A stretch of 64,000 nucleotides of DNA from Carboxylicivirga sp964602515 (GCA_964602515.1 CAZRRJ010000002.1:186001-250000); one strand, 5' to 3'. Shown: positions 52,580 to 62,754, numbered from the stretch's first letter. Numbers and translations are program-made. The notes: generated by a model not told the origin, from the letters alone.

Positions 52580-53602
52580 TTACTGCTGTGCCGATTTGAA
52601 CTGGTCGAGGAAACGTTTATCGTTTTCGAAGAATAAACGGATATCCTTAATCTGGTATTTTAACATGGTAATACGCTCAATTCCCATTCCGAATGCAAAC
52701 CCGGTATATTCTTTGCTGTCTATCCCACTGGCCTCTAAAACAGTAGGATCAACCATACCACAACCTAAAATTTCAACCCATCCGGTATACTTACATACAT
52801 TACAACCTTTACCGCCACAAAGCGAACAAGAGATGTCCATTTCAGCCGATGGCTCAGTAAATGGGAAATAAGAAGGACGCAGACGAATTTTTGTATCTGC
52901 TCCGAATAATTCTTTAGAGAAATATAATAAGGTTTGTTTCAGGTCAGCAAACGATACGTTTTTATCTATAAAAAGACCCTCTACCTGGTGGAAAATACAA
53001 TGTGCACGTGCTGATATGGCTTCGTTACGAAATACACGTCCGGGGAAGATAGCACGAATTGGCGGACGTTGTTTTTCCATGACACGTACCTGAACTGATG
53101 AGGTGTGTGTACGCAATAATACATCCGGATTAGTAGCAATAAAGAAGGTATCCTGCATATCACGTGCCGGATGCTCTGGCGGAAAATTCAATGCTTCAAA
53201 TACATGGTGATCATCTTCAATCTCCGGCCCATCAGCAATAGTAAATCCCAATCGGGAGAAAATATCTGCTATCTCATTTTTTACTATTGATAAAGGATGG
53301 CGACTACCCAATTCAAATGATGTACCTGGTAATGTTAAATCAATACCCACTTCGCCATGTGAGTTTGCCGAAAAACTTTCTTTAATTTCGTTAATCTTAT
53401 CTAGTGCCTGTGTTTTTAATACGTTTAGCACCTGACCTACTTCACGCTTTTGCTCATTAGGAATGGTCTTAAACTCATCAAATAGCTGAGAAACCAAACC
53501 TTTTTTACTTAAATACTTAATTCTCAATTGCTCTGCTTCTTCAGCCGATGAAGCAGCCAAGCTTTTTATCTCTTCAACTAAATGATTAATCTTATCTAAC
53601 AT
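52580..53602 (-). CDS. pheS: Phenylalanyl-tRNA synthetase alpha subunit
   Basis: This 340-residue protein has the N-terminal coiled coil (about 1-85), class II motif 2 'RAIFPGRVFRNEAISARAHC' with 'FHQVEGL', a Cys-rich insert (CSLCGGKGCNVC, near 255) and motif 3 'GFAFGMGIERITMLKY'. It charges tRNA-Phe with the beta subunit, whose gene (pheT) is not beside it. The gene is transcribed alone between two strong terminators or gaps. Confidence 0.96.
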   Translation of the reverse strand: MLDKINHLVEEIKSLAASSAEEAEQLRIKYLSKKGLVSQLFDEFKTIPNEQKREVGQVLNVLKTQALDKINEIKESFSANSHGEVGIDLTLPGTSFELGSRHPLSIVKNEIADIFSRLGFTIADGPEIEDDHHVFEALNFPPEHPARDMQDTFFIATNPDVLLRTHTSSVQVRVMEKQRPPIRAIFPGRVFRNEAISARAHCIFHQVEGLFIDKNVSFADLKQTLLYFSKELFGADTKIRLRPSYFPFTEPSAEMDISCSLCGGKGCNVCKYTGWVEILGCGMVDPTVLEASGIDSKEYTGFAFGMGIERITMLKYQIKDIRLFFENDKRFLDQFKSAQQ

Positions 53603-53715
53603 GACTCTTTTATTACTTTACAATAGTAACTCGCAAAATTAATAAAACCATTGGGATGATAGCGGTATAATGTTCTTTTTTTGAGTGAGGAATCAGACTA
53701 CAAAGGAGATATGTA

Positions 53716-54993
53716 TTATTTTTTAATAATTTCAATGGTTTTAATTCGTATCTCCTGCACAGGACGGTCAACAGCATAGGTTTTTACTGATGCTATTTTA
53801 TCCACCACATCCATCCCTTTTGTTACCCATCCAAATACAGTATAATCACCATCAAGGTATGGCGCGCCACCAACAGTTGTGTAAGCCTGACGTTGAGTAG
53901 GGGTATACTTTATGCCTTTTTCCTGCTCCAGATCATTTAATTCATTATGGTTAAAATAGCGGCCTGCAACAATGTAAAATTGTGAACCATCACTGCGGTT
54001 GTATTTGTTTCTGTCTGCCGGAAGTTTAGATGCGGCGATCATACCCCGTTTGTGAAATAGCCCGGGAACAATTTTCATGGGTAAGGTGTATCCCGGCCCC
54101 TGCCAGCCAACCACATCATCTTTTTTAGCATATTTTGAATCAGCAGCACCGGTCTGAATTAAAAAGCTATTGATAACACGGTGAACAAGAAGACTATCGT
54201 AAAACTGATCGCTGACCAACTTAATAAAATTATCGCGGTATTTTGGTGTTTTATCTGAGAGCGCAATTTCTATGTCGCCCTTGTTTGTGACGATACGAAA
54301 TCCTTTTACTTTGGAGTGAGAGATATACACTTTATTGCTTTTATTACGCAGCTCGTAAATTGATTTGGCTTTCTTTTTTTGAGAAGTCAGCAATTGACTG
54401 ATCCATTTGGTATCTAAAATACGATTACTTCCTTTAACTGTTTGTGCAATACCGCTTAAATGGTGGCTTTTGGCAAATACAGGTTTACCACTTTTAAAGT
54501 TACCGGCATAAGTAGAGTAAGAAATACTGTCTGTAAAAGTTGACTCATCTCTTACTCCTTTGCTAACATAAAGCTTTCGTTTAGAGCGATACAGTTGATA
54601 AAGAGAGTCAACTTTTGAAGTCGTATCTTTCAGGCTCAGGTAATTCAGGTTTTTTCGCACTACCTTTAGTAAAACCAAATCATGGTTTAGATCATATGCT
54701 ACATAACCCTGTACTAGGCTAAAATCTTCCAGATCCATTGGGGATGCTTTTACTTTATATGCTCCCTTAATAAAGCTTAAGTTGGTAACCACTATGTTTG
54801 GGGCAACATAAAAGCCAAAGCCATCATTTAAACGGCGCGTGTAGTGGTCGAATGTTCTCAGGCTTACAATGCCCTTTACATTATCCTTATAAGAACCTTT
54901 AAAGTGATCAACAACCTTCTGTTTATTTTTGTCGCCTGATTGGCAGGCATAAAAAGAGAAGCTAAGCATTAATATGAATAGAGTTTTTTGCAT
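53716..54993 (-). CDS. Lipoprotein fusing a degenerate trypsin-like domain to a cyclophilin
   Basis: From the ATG at 54993 this is 425 residues; the signal peptide ends in lipobox FYAC (Cys17). Residues about 35-140 look like an HtrA/trypsin-like N-terminal barrel ('GFGFYVAPNIVVTNLSFIKGA', 'YDLNHDLVLLKV') in which the catalytic His position reads Ser (VVTNLSFIKGA where HtrA-like proteins have TNxHVxxGA). Residues about 235-425 are a cyclophilin domain ('RVINSFLIQTGAADSK', 'GSQFYIVAGRYF', 'GDYTVFGWVTKG'). It should help fold proteins in the periplasm. It follows another cyclophilin gene by 4 bases (54998), so the two form one unit. Confidence 0.78.
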   Translation of the reverse strand: MQKTLFILMLSFSFYACQSGDKNKQKVVDHFKGSYKDNVKGIVSLRTFDHYTRRLNDGFGFYVAPNIVVTNLSFIKGAYKVKASPMDLEDFSLVQGYVAYDLNHDLVLLKVVRKNLNYLSLKDTTSKVDSLYQLYRSKRKLYVSKGVRDESTFTDSISYSTYAGNFKSGKPVFAKSHHLSGIAQTVKGSNRILDTKWISQLLTSQKKKAKSIYELRNKSNKVYISHSKVKGFRIVTNKGDIEIALSDKTPKYRDNFIKLVSDQFYDSLLVHRVINSFLIQTGAADSKYAKKDDVVGWQGPGYTLPMKIVPGLFHKRGMIAASKLPADRNKYNRSDGSQFYIVAGRYFNHNELNDLEQEKGIKYTPTQRQAYTTVGGAPYLDGDYTVFGWVTKGMDVVDKIASVKTYAVDRPVQEIRIKTIEIIKK

Positions 54994-54997
54994 TGTT

Positions 54998-55801
54998 CTA
55001 TAGTTTAACAACACTCACTTTAATTTTTACATCAGTTAGTGGACGGTTGTTTTTGTCAACAGGCATGGTTGCAATTTTATTAATAATGCTGAGGCCTTCT
55101 ACTATTTCGCCAAATACCGTGTAGTCACCATCAAGTTCCGGTGTGCCTCCCACAGAGGTGTATACTTTCCGCTGTGCTTCGGAAAATTCAAGTTTATCGG
55201 ATATACTGTAGTGAAAATTGATTTTATCTTTTATCTCTCTCAACAGTTTATTAAAAGTCCTTGGATCTTCCTTTTTTAACCGAGTCAATTCTTCTTTATG
55301 AGGTAGGTAATACTGGCGCTTTAGCTCTTTCTTAATAGGGTTATTAGTGGCTTTCTCGATGAGGTCAAGCTCTTCATTTTTATACTTTCGCCCTTGTACA
55401 ATATAAAATTGAGAGATGTCTGACATCTTAAAATGGTTGACTTCTTCGGGTTGTCGGGGTGCACATATCGCCCCACGTTTATGAAAGCAATTATCATGAT
55501 ATTCGGCATCAATATTAATGGCTTTGCCGTAGCCAATAGCCCGGTGCGGTGCAGCATTACGTGAATCTGATGAACCGCCCTGAATAACAAAACCTTTTAC
55601 AACACGATAAAATAAAGTACCATCGAAATGTTTTTCTCCAACAAGCTTCAAAAAATTATTACGGTGCTCTGGTGTTTCATTGTAGAGTTTTACTTTCATG
55701 TTCCCAACATTGGTTGAGATGGTAACGTAGTAAACAGGTTCTTGCGCTTGTATTGAAACAACTAATAATAAACACAGACATATGAATAGTAATCTTTGCA
55801 T
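54998..55801 (-). CDS. Periplasmic cyclophilin-type peptidyl-prolyl isomerase
   Basis: This 267-residue protein has a Sec signal (about 1-19, IQAQ) and a cyclophilin domain: 'NMKVKLYNETPEHRNNFLKLV', 'FYRVVKGFVIQGGSSDS', 'SQFYIVQGRKY' and 'GDYTVFGEIVEGL'. A helical insert of about 60 residues (about 140-200) lies between the last two segments. It should catalyse Xaa-Pro isomerization of exported proteins. It is the first gene of a two-gene unit with the fused cyclophilin lipoprotein. Confidence 0.92.
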   Translation of the reverse strand: MQRLLFICLCLLLVVSIQAQEPVYYVTISTNVGNMKVKLYNETPEHRNNFLKLVGEKHFDGTLFYRVVKGFVIQGGSSDSRNAAPHRAIGYGKAINIDAEYHDNCFHKRGAICAPRQPEEVNHFKMSDISQFYIVQGRKYKNEELDLIEKATNNPIKKELKRQYYLPHKEELTRLKKEDPRTFNKLLREIKDKINFHYSISDKLEFSEAQRKVYTSVGGTPELDGDYTVFGEIVEGLSIINKIATMPVDKNNRPLTDVKIKVSVVKL

Positions 55802-56002
55802 TCTTGTCTTTTTTTGATGATGACAAGATACAAAAAAAGGATCCGGTAGTAAAATGACAAAAGTGAACCATTGATTTAGAGTACTATTCTCCTCAGTAAT
55901 TTAAAGAGAGGAGCGAGGGTGGAAATACCTGGTTTAATTACGGTGATCCGGCAACAGGACTATAAATTTGAACATTATAAGCTAGTTTAAACTGTCTGTT
56001 AT

Positions 56003-56332
56003 TCACGTGTCTTCTTTTGTGCGCATGAATATCACTTCCTTATCTGTTTTTGAGCTGGTGTTTCGATTTGAAACAATATATTCAAGTTTCTCATTATGTG
56101 CTTTGTTCTTGCTAAATGCTTGTTCTTTAGTTCTTTTGCTGGATTCTCGATTGGCTTTTTCTGACTGGTTGATTTGTGCAATCCATTTTTTTAGTTCATC
56201 AGAATCGAATAGACGTGGTTCAATTATCCTGACTTAGTTTATCATCGGTAATATCTTGTTCTATTTTTGAGATTGGCTTTGTACTTTTAAACAGGCTTAC
56301 GCCAAACAAAACGATAGAGGATGGCCATGCTT
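56003..56332 (-). pseudogene. Decayed small gene in two frames
   Basis: On the minus strand a 75-codon open stretch reads as a charged helical protein (IEPRLFDSDELKKWIAQ, then KANRESSKRTKEQAF) and ends in TGA at 56003-56005. Its start is in a different frame, which encodes a hydrophobic segment (SSIVLFGVSLFKSTKPISK) and ends at TGA where the second frame begins. Together they look like one small membrane protein broken by a frameshift near 56225-56232, without an ATG at the start. No family is recognised. Confidence 0.45.
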
Positions 56333-56479
56333 TCTATTTTTATTTCAGCAATATACTGAACGTTTAAGCTGACTATAGTTTAAATCAACTAAGCTAAATA
56401 CTTCTGGTATAAATAGTTTATTGATGTGATTTTTGATCAATCTAATTGGGTTTTCTGCAGTACTCCATTATTGTGATAA

Positions 56480-56634
56480 TTATTTAGAAGAAAGTTGATC
56501 ACGAATGAAACTAAAATCAATTAACTCGTGAATTTGGCAAAGTATATTGTCTTTGGGAATAATAGGTTCGTAGGATTCTGAAGATGAATTAAAGATAAGT
56601 TTTTGCCTATCATTTTGTGTTCTTAAAAACTCAT
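56480..56634 (-). mobile_element. Remnant of an IS1182-family transposase, N-terminus
   Basis: About 50 residues on the minus strand match the N-terminal DUF772-like end of IS1182-type transposases: YEPIIPKDNILCQIHELIDF and SFIRDQL, where relatives read IVPKDNLLRKINELIDFSF. It stops at TAA (56480-56482) after SSK. The catalytic part is missing. The start falls inside the M3 peptidase terminator, so no start codon of its own is left. Confidence 0.7.
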
Positions 56635-56635
56635 A

Positions 56636-56681
56636 CAAAAAAGCAGTAAAAAGAGAATTCAATTTTCTTTTTACTGCTTTT
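56636..56681 (-). terminator. Terminator of the M3 peptidase gene
   Basis: AAGCAGTAAAAAG (56641-56653) and CTTTTTACTGCTT (56667-56679) form a perfect 13-base stem followed by six T on the minus strand, about 80 bases past the stop of the peptidase gene. Confidence 0.85.
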
Positions 56682-56763
56682 ATTATTTAAAAGACTTTTT
56701 CAGTGACTTCGTTTCTGGATACCCTACTTCTCCAGTTTTTATTGATTGAACATAAGAAAAGGA

Positions 56764-58884
56764 TTATTGCAATCCTCTCTGTTTCAATAAGGCCTCAATT
56801 TTTGGTTCACGTCCCCGGAAATTCTTGTACATTTCCATTGCTTCCACCGTACCTCCTCTTTCAAGAATATTTTTACGAAATGAAGCAGCTGTGGCCTGGT
56901 CATATAAACTTGTTTCTTTAAAAGCCTCAAATGCATCAGCATCTAACACGCCTGACCAGATATAGCTATAATAGCCTGCAGTATAACCGCTACTTGCAAA
57001 GATATGCATAAAATAAGTTGATTTGTAACGTGAGATAATCTCAGGCATTAAGCCAATTTCAGCTAAATAATCCTCTTCGAATTTATTAACATCAATTGAT
57101 TTAACTTCGGTTTGCGTATGATAATTCATATCTAACAAAGCTGCAGCCAGGTATTCTGTTGTAGCAAAGCCCTGATTAAAATGACCACTGTTTTTCAATT
57201 TCTCTACCAACTCATCAGGAATAACTTCACCTGTTTTATAATGACGTGCATATTCTTTCATCACTTCAGGATCCCCGGCCCAATTTTCCATTATCTGTGA
57301 AGGTAATTCAACAAAGTCACGTGGTACAGATGTGCCTGATAAACTTTGGTATGTACAGTCACTTAACAATTGGTGTAATCCATGACCAAACTCGTGAAAT
57401 AACGTGGATGCCTCGTCAAAGCTTAATAGTGCTGGTTTATCTCCAACAGGTTTAGAAAAGTTACATACGATTGTTACTACAGGAGGTATTTCTTCGCCAC
57501 CACGACGGCTTTGCTTACGGAAAGCACCACACCAGGCACCTTGCTTTTTGGTAGCACGGGGATGCCAGTCAAAATAAATAATCCCTTTATGAGAACCATC
57601 TGCCTCTAAGACCTTAAATACCTGTGCATCTGCATGTGGTTTTGGAAATTCATTTGTAATTTCTTCAAATTTCAATCCCCATAATTTTGTAGCCACAGCA
57701 AAAGATCCGTCACGTACATTATTAAGTTCAAAATATGGGCGTATTTCATTTTCATCCAGATTATATTTTTCCTGACGTACTTTCTCTGCATAATACCACC
57801 AGTCCCATGATGCTAATTCAAAATCACCATTTTCACGATTAATAATTTTCTGCATCTCTTTACGTTCACTCTTTGCAACTGGTATTGCCTTAGCCCAAAG
57901 CTGTTCAAGCAAACCATAAACCTTATCAGAAGTATTAGCCATACGCTCTTCCAGTACATAGTCGGCATAATTTTTATAACCTAATAAGTTGGCCTTCTTA
58001 ACACGTAGGTTTACAATCTCTTCAATAATCTTTTTGTTGTCAAACTCATTGTTATTATTACCACGCATATAGTAGCCTTTATAAAGCTTTTCACGTAATT
58101 CACGCTTATCGGCATACTGAAGAAATGGTAACATACTTGGTTTCTGAGTTGTAAAAACCCATTTACCTTCCATACCCATGTCTTTTGCTGTTTCAGCAGA
58201 ACCAATTATTACAGATTCAGGTAAACCAGATAGATCATTTTTATTATCAATAATCAACTTAAAGTTGTTTGTTTCCTTTAAAACATTTGTTGAAAATGAA
58301 TTAAAAAGCTCTGATAAACGAGAGTTAATTTGACGTAATTCAACTTTTTTAGCTTCATCAAGGCTTACACCACTACGAACAAAACCATTGTATGTATCTT
58401 TTAGCAACATTTGCTGCTCTCCTGTAAGCTCAAGATTATCTTTTTGCTCATACACTGCTTTTACACGAGCAAATAAGGCAGGGTTTAAATTAATATCATC
58501 GCTATGCGCACTGGATTTTTTACCAACCTCCTGTGCAATGGCCATAATACCTTCTGTTCCATGTGCACTTTTTAAACCGTAATAAACCGACATTACTTCA
58601 GAAAGTGATTTACCTGCATCATCTAAAGCTACAATAGTATTATCAAAAGTAGCTGTTTCTTTATTGTTTATAATAGCCTCCACTTCTTGTTTATGCTCAA
58701 GCATTGCCTTATCAATTGCAGGCATATAATGTTCAGGCTTAATTTTCTCGAACGGAGGCACATTAAATGGTGTATCATATTTACTAAAAAATGGATTCTC
58801 ACCGCTCGTTTCTTTTTTTTCAGACGTTTGACAAGCTGTTAAAGCCAATGCCAACGCAAGTGAAAACAATAATAAATGTCTCAT
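56764..58884 (-). CDS. dcp: M3-family dipeptidyl carboxypeptidase, lipoprotein
   Basis: This 706-residue protein has a lipoprotein signal (lipobox LTAC, Cys18) and the thimet-like M3 metallopeptidase fold. The zinc site is HEFGH at 497-501, with the downstream 'GDPEVMKEYARHY' region and the ligand Glu in 'VELPSQIMENW'. Dcp enzymes cut dipeptides from the C-end of peptides in the cytoplasm or, as here with a lipid anchor, at the periplasmic face. It is transcribed alone. Similar lipoprotein Dcp genes are common in Bacteroidota. Confidence 0.93.
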   Translation of the reverse strand: MRHLLLFSLALALALTACQTSEKKETSGENPFFSKYDTPFNVPPFEKIKPEHYMPAIDKAMLEHKQEVEAIINNKETATFDNTIVALDDAGKSLSEVMSVYYGLKSAHGTEGIMAIAQEVGKKSSAHSDDINLNPALFARVKAVYEQKDNLELTGEQQMLLKDTYNGFVRSGVSLDEAKKVELRQINSRLSELFNSFSTNVLKETNNFKLIIDNKNDLSGLPESVIIGSAETAKDMGMEGKWVFTTQKPSMLPFLQYADKRELREKLYKGYYMRGNNNNEFDNKKIIEEIVNLRVKKANLLGYKNYADYVLEERMANTSDKVYGLLEQLWAKAIPVAKSERKEMQKIINRENGDFELASWDWWYYAEKVRQEKYNLDENEIRPYFELNNVRDGSFAVATKLWGLKFEEITNEFPKPHADAQVFKVLEADGSHKGIIYFDWHPRATKKQGAWCGAFRKQSRRGGEEIPPVVTIVCNFSKPVGDKPALLSFDEASTLFHEFGHGLHQLLSDCTYQSLSGTSVPRDFVELPSQIMENWAGDPEVMKEYARHYKTGEVIPDELVEKLKNSGHFNQGFATTEYLAAALLDMNYHTQTEVKSIDVNKFEEDYLAEIGLMPEIISRYKSTYFMHIFASSGYTAGYYSYIWSGVLDADAFEAFKETSLYDQATAASFRKNILERGGTVEAMEMYKNFRGREPKIEALLKQRGLQ

Positions 58885-59160
58885 CTGTCTTTAATTATAT
58901 TACTAAGTATTAATAATCATACGCTTAATGAAGGGATGCAAGATATGCAAAATGAGCTTACAATAGATATGACAAAACGCAGTTAGGCATATGTCTTAAA
59001 ACACATTGTAAAAGATAAGCTAAGTGAACAATGTAAATTACCAGCTGTTTTGCTACGGTAAATATAAAGTGAGAGATGACTATCAATCTTATGAAGGCCA
59101 ATAATTCTCATTTTTTTAAGTAATATTGCCGTGTTATATGGCAAAAGTAAATCAATCATC

Positions 59161-60033
59161 ATGGTTACAATTAAGAGCAAAATAGTAAAACCAGAATGGC
59201 TTAAAATACAACTCCCTAATACAAAAGATTATAAATGGATGCATAATACTATTCGTGACAATAAGTTACATACTATTTGTACGAGTGGTAAATGTCCTAA
59301 TGCCGCTGAGTGCTGGGCAGCTGGTACTGCAACTTTTATGATTTTAGGTGATATTTGTACACGGGCCTGTAAATTCTGTAATGTTAAAACAGGTAAGCCT
59401 GATGCTGTAGATATTAAAGAGCCTTTGCGTATTGCCCGATCCATCCAAATAATGAAGTTAAAACATGCTGTTATTACATCGGTTGATCGCGATGATCTGG
59501 AAGATGGAGGGGCAAGTATATGGGCTGCCACTATAAGAAAAACTAAAGAATTGAATCCGAATACAACCATGGAGGTATTGATACCGGATTTTAATGGTTT
59601 GCATCATCTTATACAAGAAGTGATAGATGCTAAACCTGAAGTTATTTCTCATAATTTAGAAACCGTTCGTCGTTTAACGCCAATTATCAGGACTAAAGCA
59701 AAGTATGACCTTAGTTTAAAAGTGCTTAAACATATTGCTGATAGTGATATGGTTGCCAAATCAGGCATAATGGTGGGGCTTGGTGAAAAAGAAGAAGAGG
59801 TTTTGGAAACGATGGATGATATGTTGGCAGCCGGAGTTTCAGTAGTTACCATTGGTCAGTATTTACAACCTACACAAAATCATTTACCCGTATCAGAGTA
59901 TGTTACGCCAAAACAGTTTGAAAAATATAAACAAGCAGGACTCGAAAAGGGTTTTAAGTATGTTGAAAGTGGTCCATTAGTGCGATCATCGTATCATGCC
60001 GACCGACATATTTACGCTTTAAGTAAAAAGTAA
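59161..60033 (+). CDS. lipA: Lipoyl synthase
   Basis: This 290-residue radical SAM enzyme (ATG at 59161; an upstream in-frame start adds ten residues) has the auxiliary cluster Cys40-Cys45-Cys51 (TICTSGKCPNAAEC) and the radical SAM cluster Cys66-Cys70-Cys73 (CTRACKFC). It adds two sulfurs to octanoyl groups on the lipoyl domains of dehydrogenase complexes and the glycine cleavage system. Its stop overlaps the lipB start by one base (TAATG), so translation is coupled. Confidence 0.97.
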   Translation: MVTIKSKIVKPEWLKIQLPNTKDYKWMHNTIRDNKLHTICTSGKCPNAAECWAAGTATFMILGDICTRACKFCNVKTGKPDAVDIKEPLRIARSIQIMKLKHAVITSVDRDDLEDGGASIWAATIRKTKELNPNTTMEVLIPDFNGLHHLIQEVIDAKPEVISHNLETVRRLTPIIRTKAKYDLSLKVLKHIADSDMVAKSGIMVGLGEKEEEVLETMDDMLAAGVSVVTIGQYLQPTQNHLPVSEYVTPKQFEKYKQAGLEKGFKYVESGPLVRSSYHADRHIYALSKK

Positions 60034-60740
60034 TGAAACACGCATATACTATTTTTGAAGATTTACAAAGTAAAGACTACAAAGAGGTTTGGGACTATCA
60101 GGAAAAACTGTTTTCTGAAATAGTTGATGTCAAGCTATACAATCGCGACAAGCCTGATAACTTAAAAAATATTACTAATCACCTGATATTTGTAGAACAT
60201 CCGCATGTATACACATTAGGAAAAAGTGGTGTGCAAAATAACCTGTTGATAAATGATCAGTTTTTAAAACAAATCAACGCTACATTCTATAAAATTAATC
60301 GCGGTGGTGATATTACTTATCATGGGCCCGGCCAAATTGTTGGTTATCCTATTTTCGATCTTGAAGAAATGAATTTAACTGTAAAAACCTATATTCATAA
60401 TTTAGAAGAAGCCATTATCCAAACTGTTGCCGAATATGACATTAAAAGTGAACGATTGAATGGTTCAACAGGTGTTTGGATTGATACAGATGTTCCGGGT
60501 AAAACACGAAAAATTTGTGCTATTGGAGTTAAAGCCAGCCGATATGTTTCAATGCATGGTTTTGCTCTTAATGTTAACACTGATTTAAACTACTTTAATC
60601 ATATTAACCCATGTGGTTTTGTAGACAAAGGCGTAACATCTCTGCAAAAAGAACTTGGCCACAAAGTTAATATGGAAGAAATTAAAAGCAATTTATTAGC
60701 TAAATTAAAAGCAATCTTTCATTTGCAATTAAACAAGTGA
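60033..60740 (+). CDS. lipB: Octanoyl-[ACP]:protein octanoyltransferase
   Basis: This 235-residue enzyme has 'VEHPHVYTLGKSG', the RGGDITYHGPGQIVGYPI signature and the catalytic Cys in 'NPCGFVDKGVTSL', with a Lys in 'CAIGVKASRYVSMHGFALN'. It transfers octanoate from acyl carrier protein to lipoyl domains, the step before LipA. lipA-lipB order, with coupled translation, supports a shared unit. Confidence 0.97.
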   Translation: MKHAYTIFEDLQSKDYKEVWDYQEKLFSEIVDVKLYNRDKPDNLKNITNHLIFVEHPHVYTLGKSGVQNNLLINDQFLKQINATFYKINRGGDITYHGPGQIVGYPIFDLEEMNLTVKTYIHNLEEAIIQTVAEYDIKSERLNGSTGVWIDTDVPGKTRKICAIGVKASRYVSMHGFALNVNTDLNYFNHINPCGFVDKGVTSLQKELGHKVNMEEIKSNLLAKLKAIFHLQLNK

Positions 60741-60869
60741 GCATAAACTACATACACTTATTAATAAAATTAAGAGCAATTAATTTTATTAACAATTACA
60801 TTTTCGGCTTTTGATTTAAGATATTTTTTTGAAACATTTAAGCTCACAAATAACGGGCAACATAGGGAG

Positions 60870-62591
60870 ATGGAAAAAAGGTGGAATATTAAACCTGATG
60901 GAGATGATGAAATTATCAATCACTTGTCAGAGGTTCTCAATATTAATCGTGTATTAGCTAACCTTCTTGCACAGAGAGGAGTTCATACATACGATGAAGC
61001 AAAAGCATTTTTCCGTCCAAAACTAACCGATCTGCATAATCCCTTTTTAATGAAGGATATGGATAAGGCAGTTAATCGTATAGTAAAAGCTTTTAAGAAT
61101 AAAGAAAAAATACTAATCTACGGTGACTATGATGTTGATGGAACAACAAGTGTTGCATTGGTTTTTTCTTTTCTTAGCCTACACTATTCCTATTTAGATT
61201 ATTATATCCCCAACAGGTATGAAGAAGGTTACGGCATATCGTACAAGGGCATTGATTATGCAGCTGAAAACAACATTGCTTTAGTAATTGCTTTAGATTG
61301 TGGTATCAAGGCAGTTGAAAAAATGGATTACGCCCGTGATAAAGGTATTGAATTCATTATTTGCGACCACCATACTCCAGGCGATGAGTTGCCTAAAGCA
61401 ACAGCCTGTCTTGACCCTAAACGTCATGATTGTACATACCCTGATAAAAATCTTTCAGGGTGTGGAGTAGGCTTTAAATTGATGCAAGCTTTTTGTCGCT
61501 TTAATGATTACAAGGAGTCCGAACTTTATGAATTATTGGATCTTGTTGCGGTTAGTATTGCATCAGATATTGTTCCAATAACTGGTGAAAACCGGATATT
61601 GGCTTATTATGGTCTGGAAAAATTAAATAATAATCCTGGTATTGGACTTAAATCAATTATCAAAATAGCAGGCATGGAAGGCCGTGAAATCACCATCAGC
61701 GATATTGTTTTTAAAATCGGACCGCGTATAAATGCTGCCGGCCGTATTGATGCCGGAAGTGATGCTGTTGATTTAATGGTCAGTCGTGATCATAGCAATG
61801 CCGGTGTAATGAGTAAAGACATTGACGAAAGCAACGAAACACGAAAAGATCTGGATCGTAGCATTACCATTGAGGCACATGGCATAATTGCTAAAGATGA
61901 AGAAATGCTCAAAAAGAAGTCAATCGTATTATATAACAAAGACTGGCATAAGGGTGTAATTGGTATTGTGGCTTCACGATTAACTGAATCATTTTATCGC
62001 CCTACAGTAATATTAACAGAATCAAAAGGACTGGCAACAGGTAGTGCCCGTTCTGTAGATGGTTTTGACCTTTATAAGGCGATTGAATCATGCAGTGATT
62101 TACTTGAAAATTTTGGTGGGCATATGTATGCTGCAGGGTTAACATTAAAGATTGTAAATATTCCTGAGTTTAAAAGACGTTTTGAGCTATATGTTGAAAG
62201 CAATATTTTACCTGAGCAACTTATTCCACAGATCGAAATAGACTCTAAATTGCACTTAAAAGATATCAATCCAAAATTCTATAGAATACTGAAACAATTC
62301 AGACCATTTGGCCCTGGTAATATGAAACCAGTATTCGTATCAGATCGTGTTTTTGACTATGGGACCAGCAAAACTGTAGGAAAAGAACGCGATCACCTAA
62401 AATTAGAGATCATAGAAGAACACTCTGCGGCAATTAAGCAAGGTATTGCATTTTCCATGGGACATGCTCTTGACAAAGTGAAGTCAAACGAACCATTTGA
62501 CATTTGTTATACCGTTGAAGAGAACTATTACAATGGTGTAACTACACTTCAAGTATTGGTTAATGATTTAAAATTCCCATATGCTGAGTAA
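60870..62591 (+). CDS. recJ: Single-stranded-DNA exonuclease RecJ
   Basis: This 573-residue DHH-family nuclease has the motif GDYDVDGTTS (85-94) and DHH (166-168), then the DHHA1 domain with 'SIVLYNKDWHKGVIGIVASRL' and GGHMYAAGLTL, and a C-terminal OB-like domain. It degrades single-stranded DNA 5' to 3' in recombination repair. It follows lipB after 129 bases and ends at a hairpin terminator about 165 bases on. Confidence 0.96.
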   Translation: MEKRWNIKPDGDDEIINHLSEVLNINRVLANLLAQRGVHTYDEAKAFFRPKLTDLHNPFLMKDMDKAVNRIVKAFKNKEKILIYGDYDVDGTTSVALVFSFLSLHYSYLDYYIPNRYEEGYGISYKGIDYAAENNIALVIALDCGIKAVEKMDYARDKGIEFIICDHHTPGDELPKATACLDPKRHDCTYPDKNLSGCGVGFKLMQAFCRFNDYKESELYELLDLVAVSIASDIVPITGENRILAYYGLEKLNNNPGIGLKSIIKIAGMEGREITISDIVFKIGPRINAAGRIDAGSDAVDLMVSRDHSNAGVMSKDIDESNETRKDLDRSITIEAHGIIAKDEEMLKKKSIVLYNKDWHKGVIGIVASRLTESFYRPTVILTESKGLATGSARSVDGFDLYKAIESCSDLLENFGGHMYAAGLTLKIVNIPEFKRRFELYVESNILPEQLIPQIEIDSKLHLKDINPKFYRILKQFRPFGPGNMKPVFVSDRVFDYGTSKTVGKERDHLKLEIIEEHSAAIKQGIAFSMGHALDKVKSNEPFDICYTVEENYYNGVTTLQVLVNDLKFPYAE

Positions 62592-62754
62592 CTACTATAA
62601 TAAGATTTCCTGTCTCTTCTTTCGCCGCATCTATTAAAAACGAGTTAATTACATCTTATTTTTTTACTATTAATGTTAGTGAATTAATATTTTATATATA
62701 TTTTTATCCCAAGGAAGTTAAGTCCTTTCCCTTAAATCAGATAAAATCCAGATG

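Noticed and set aside
56641..56662. ATG at 56660-56662 as start of a real 60-residue protein
   Set aside because: The first codons are the arm of a perfect terminator hairpin; only the later part is a transposase remnant.
58983..59180. 65-codon minus-strand frame before lipA
   Set aside because: It starts inside lipA and covers the lipA promoter region; no family features.
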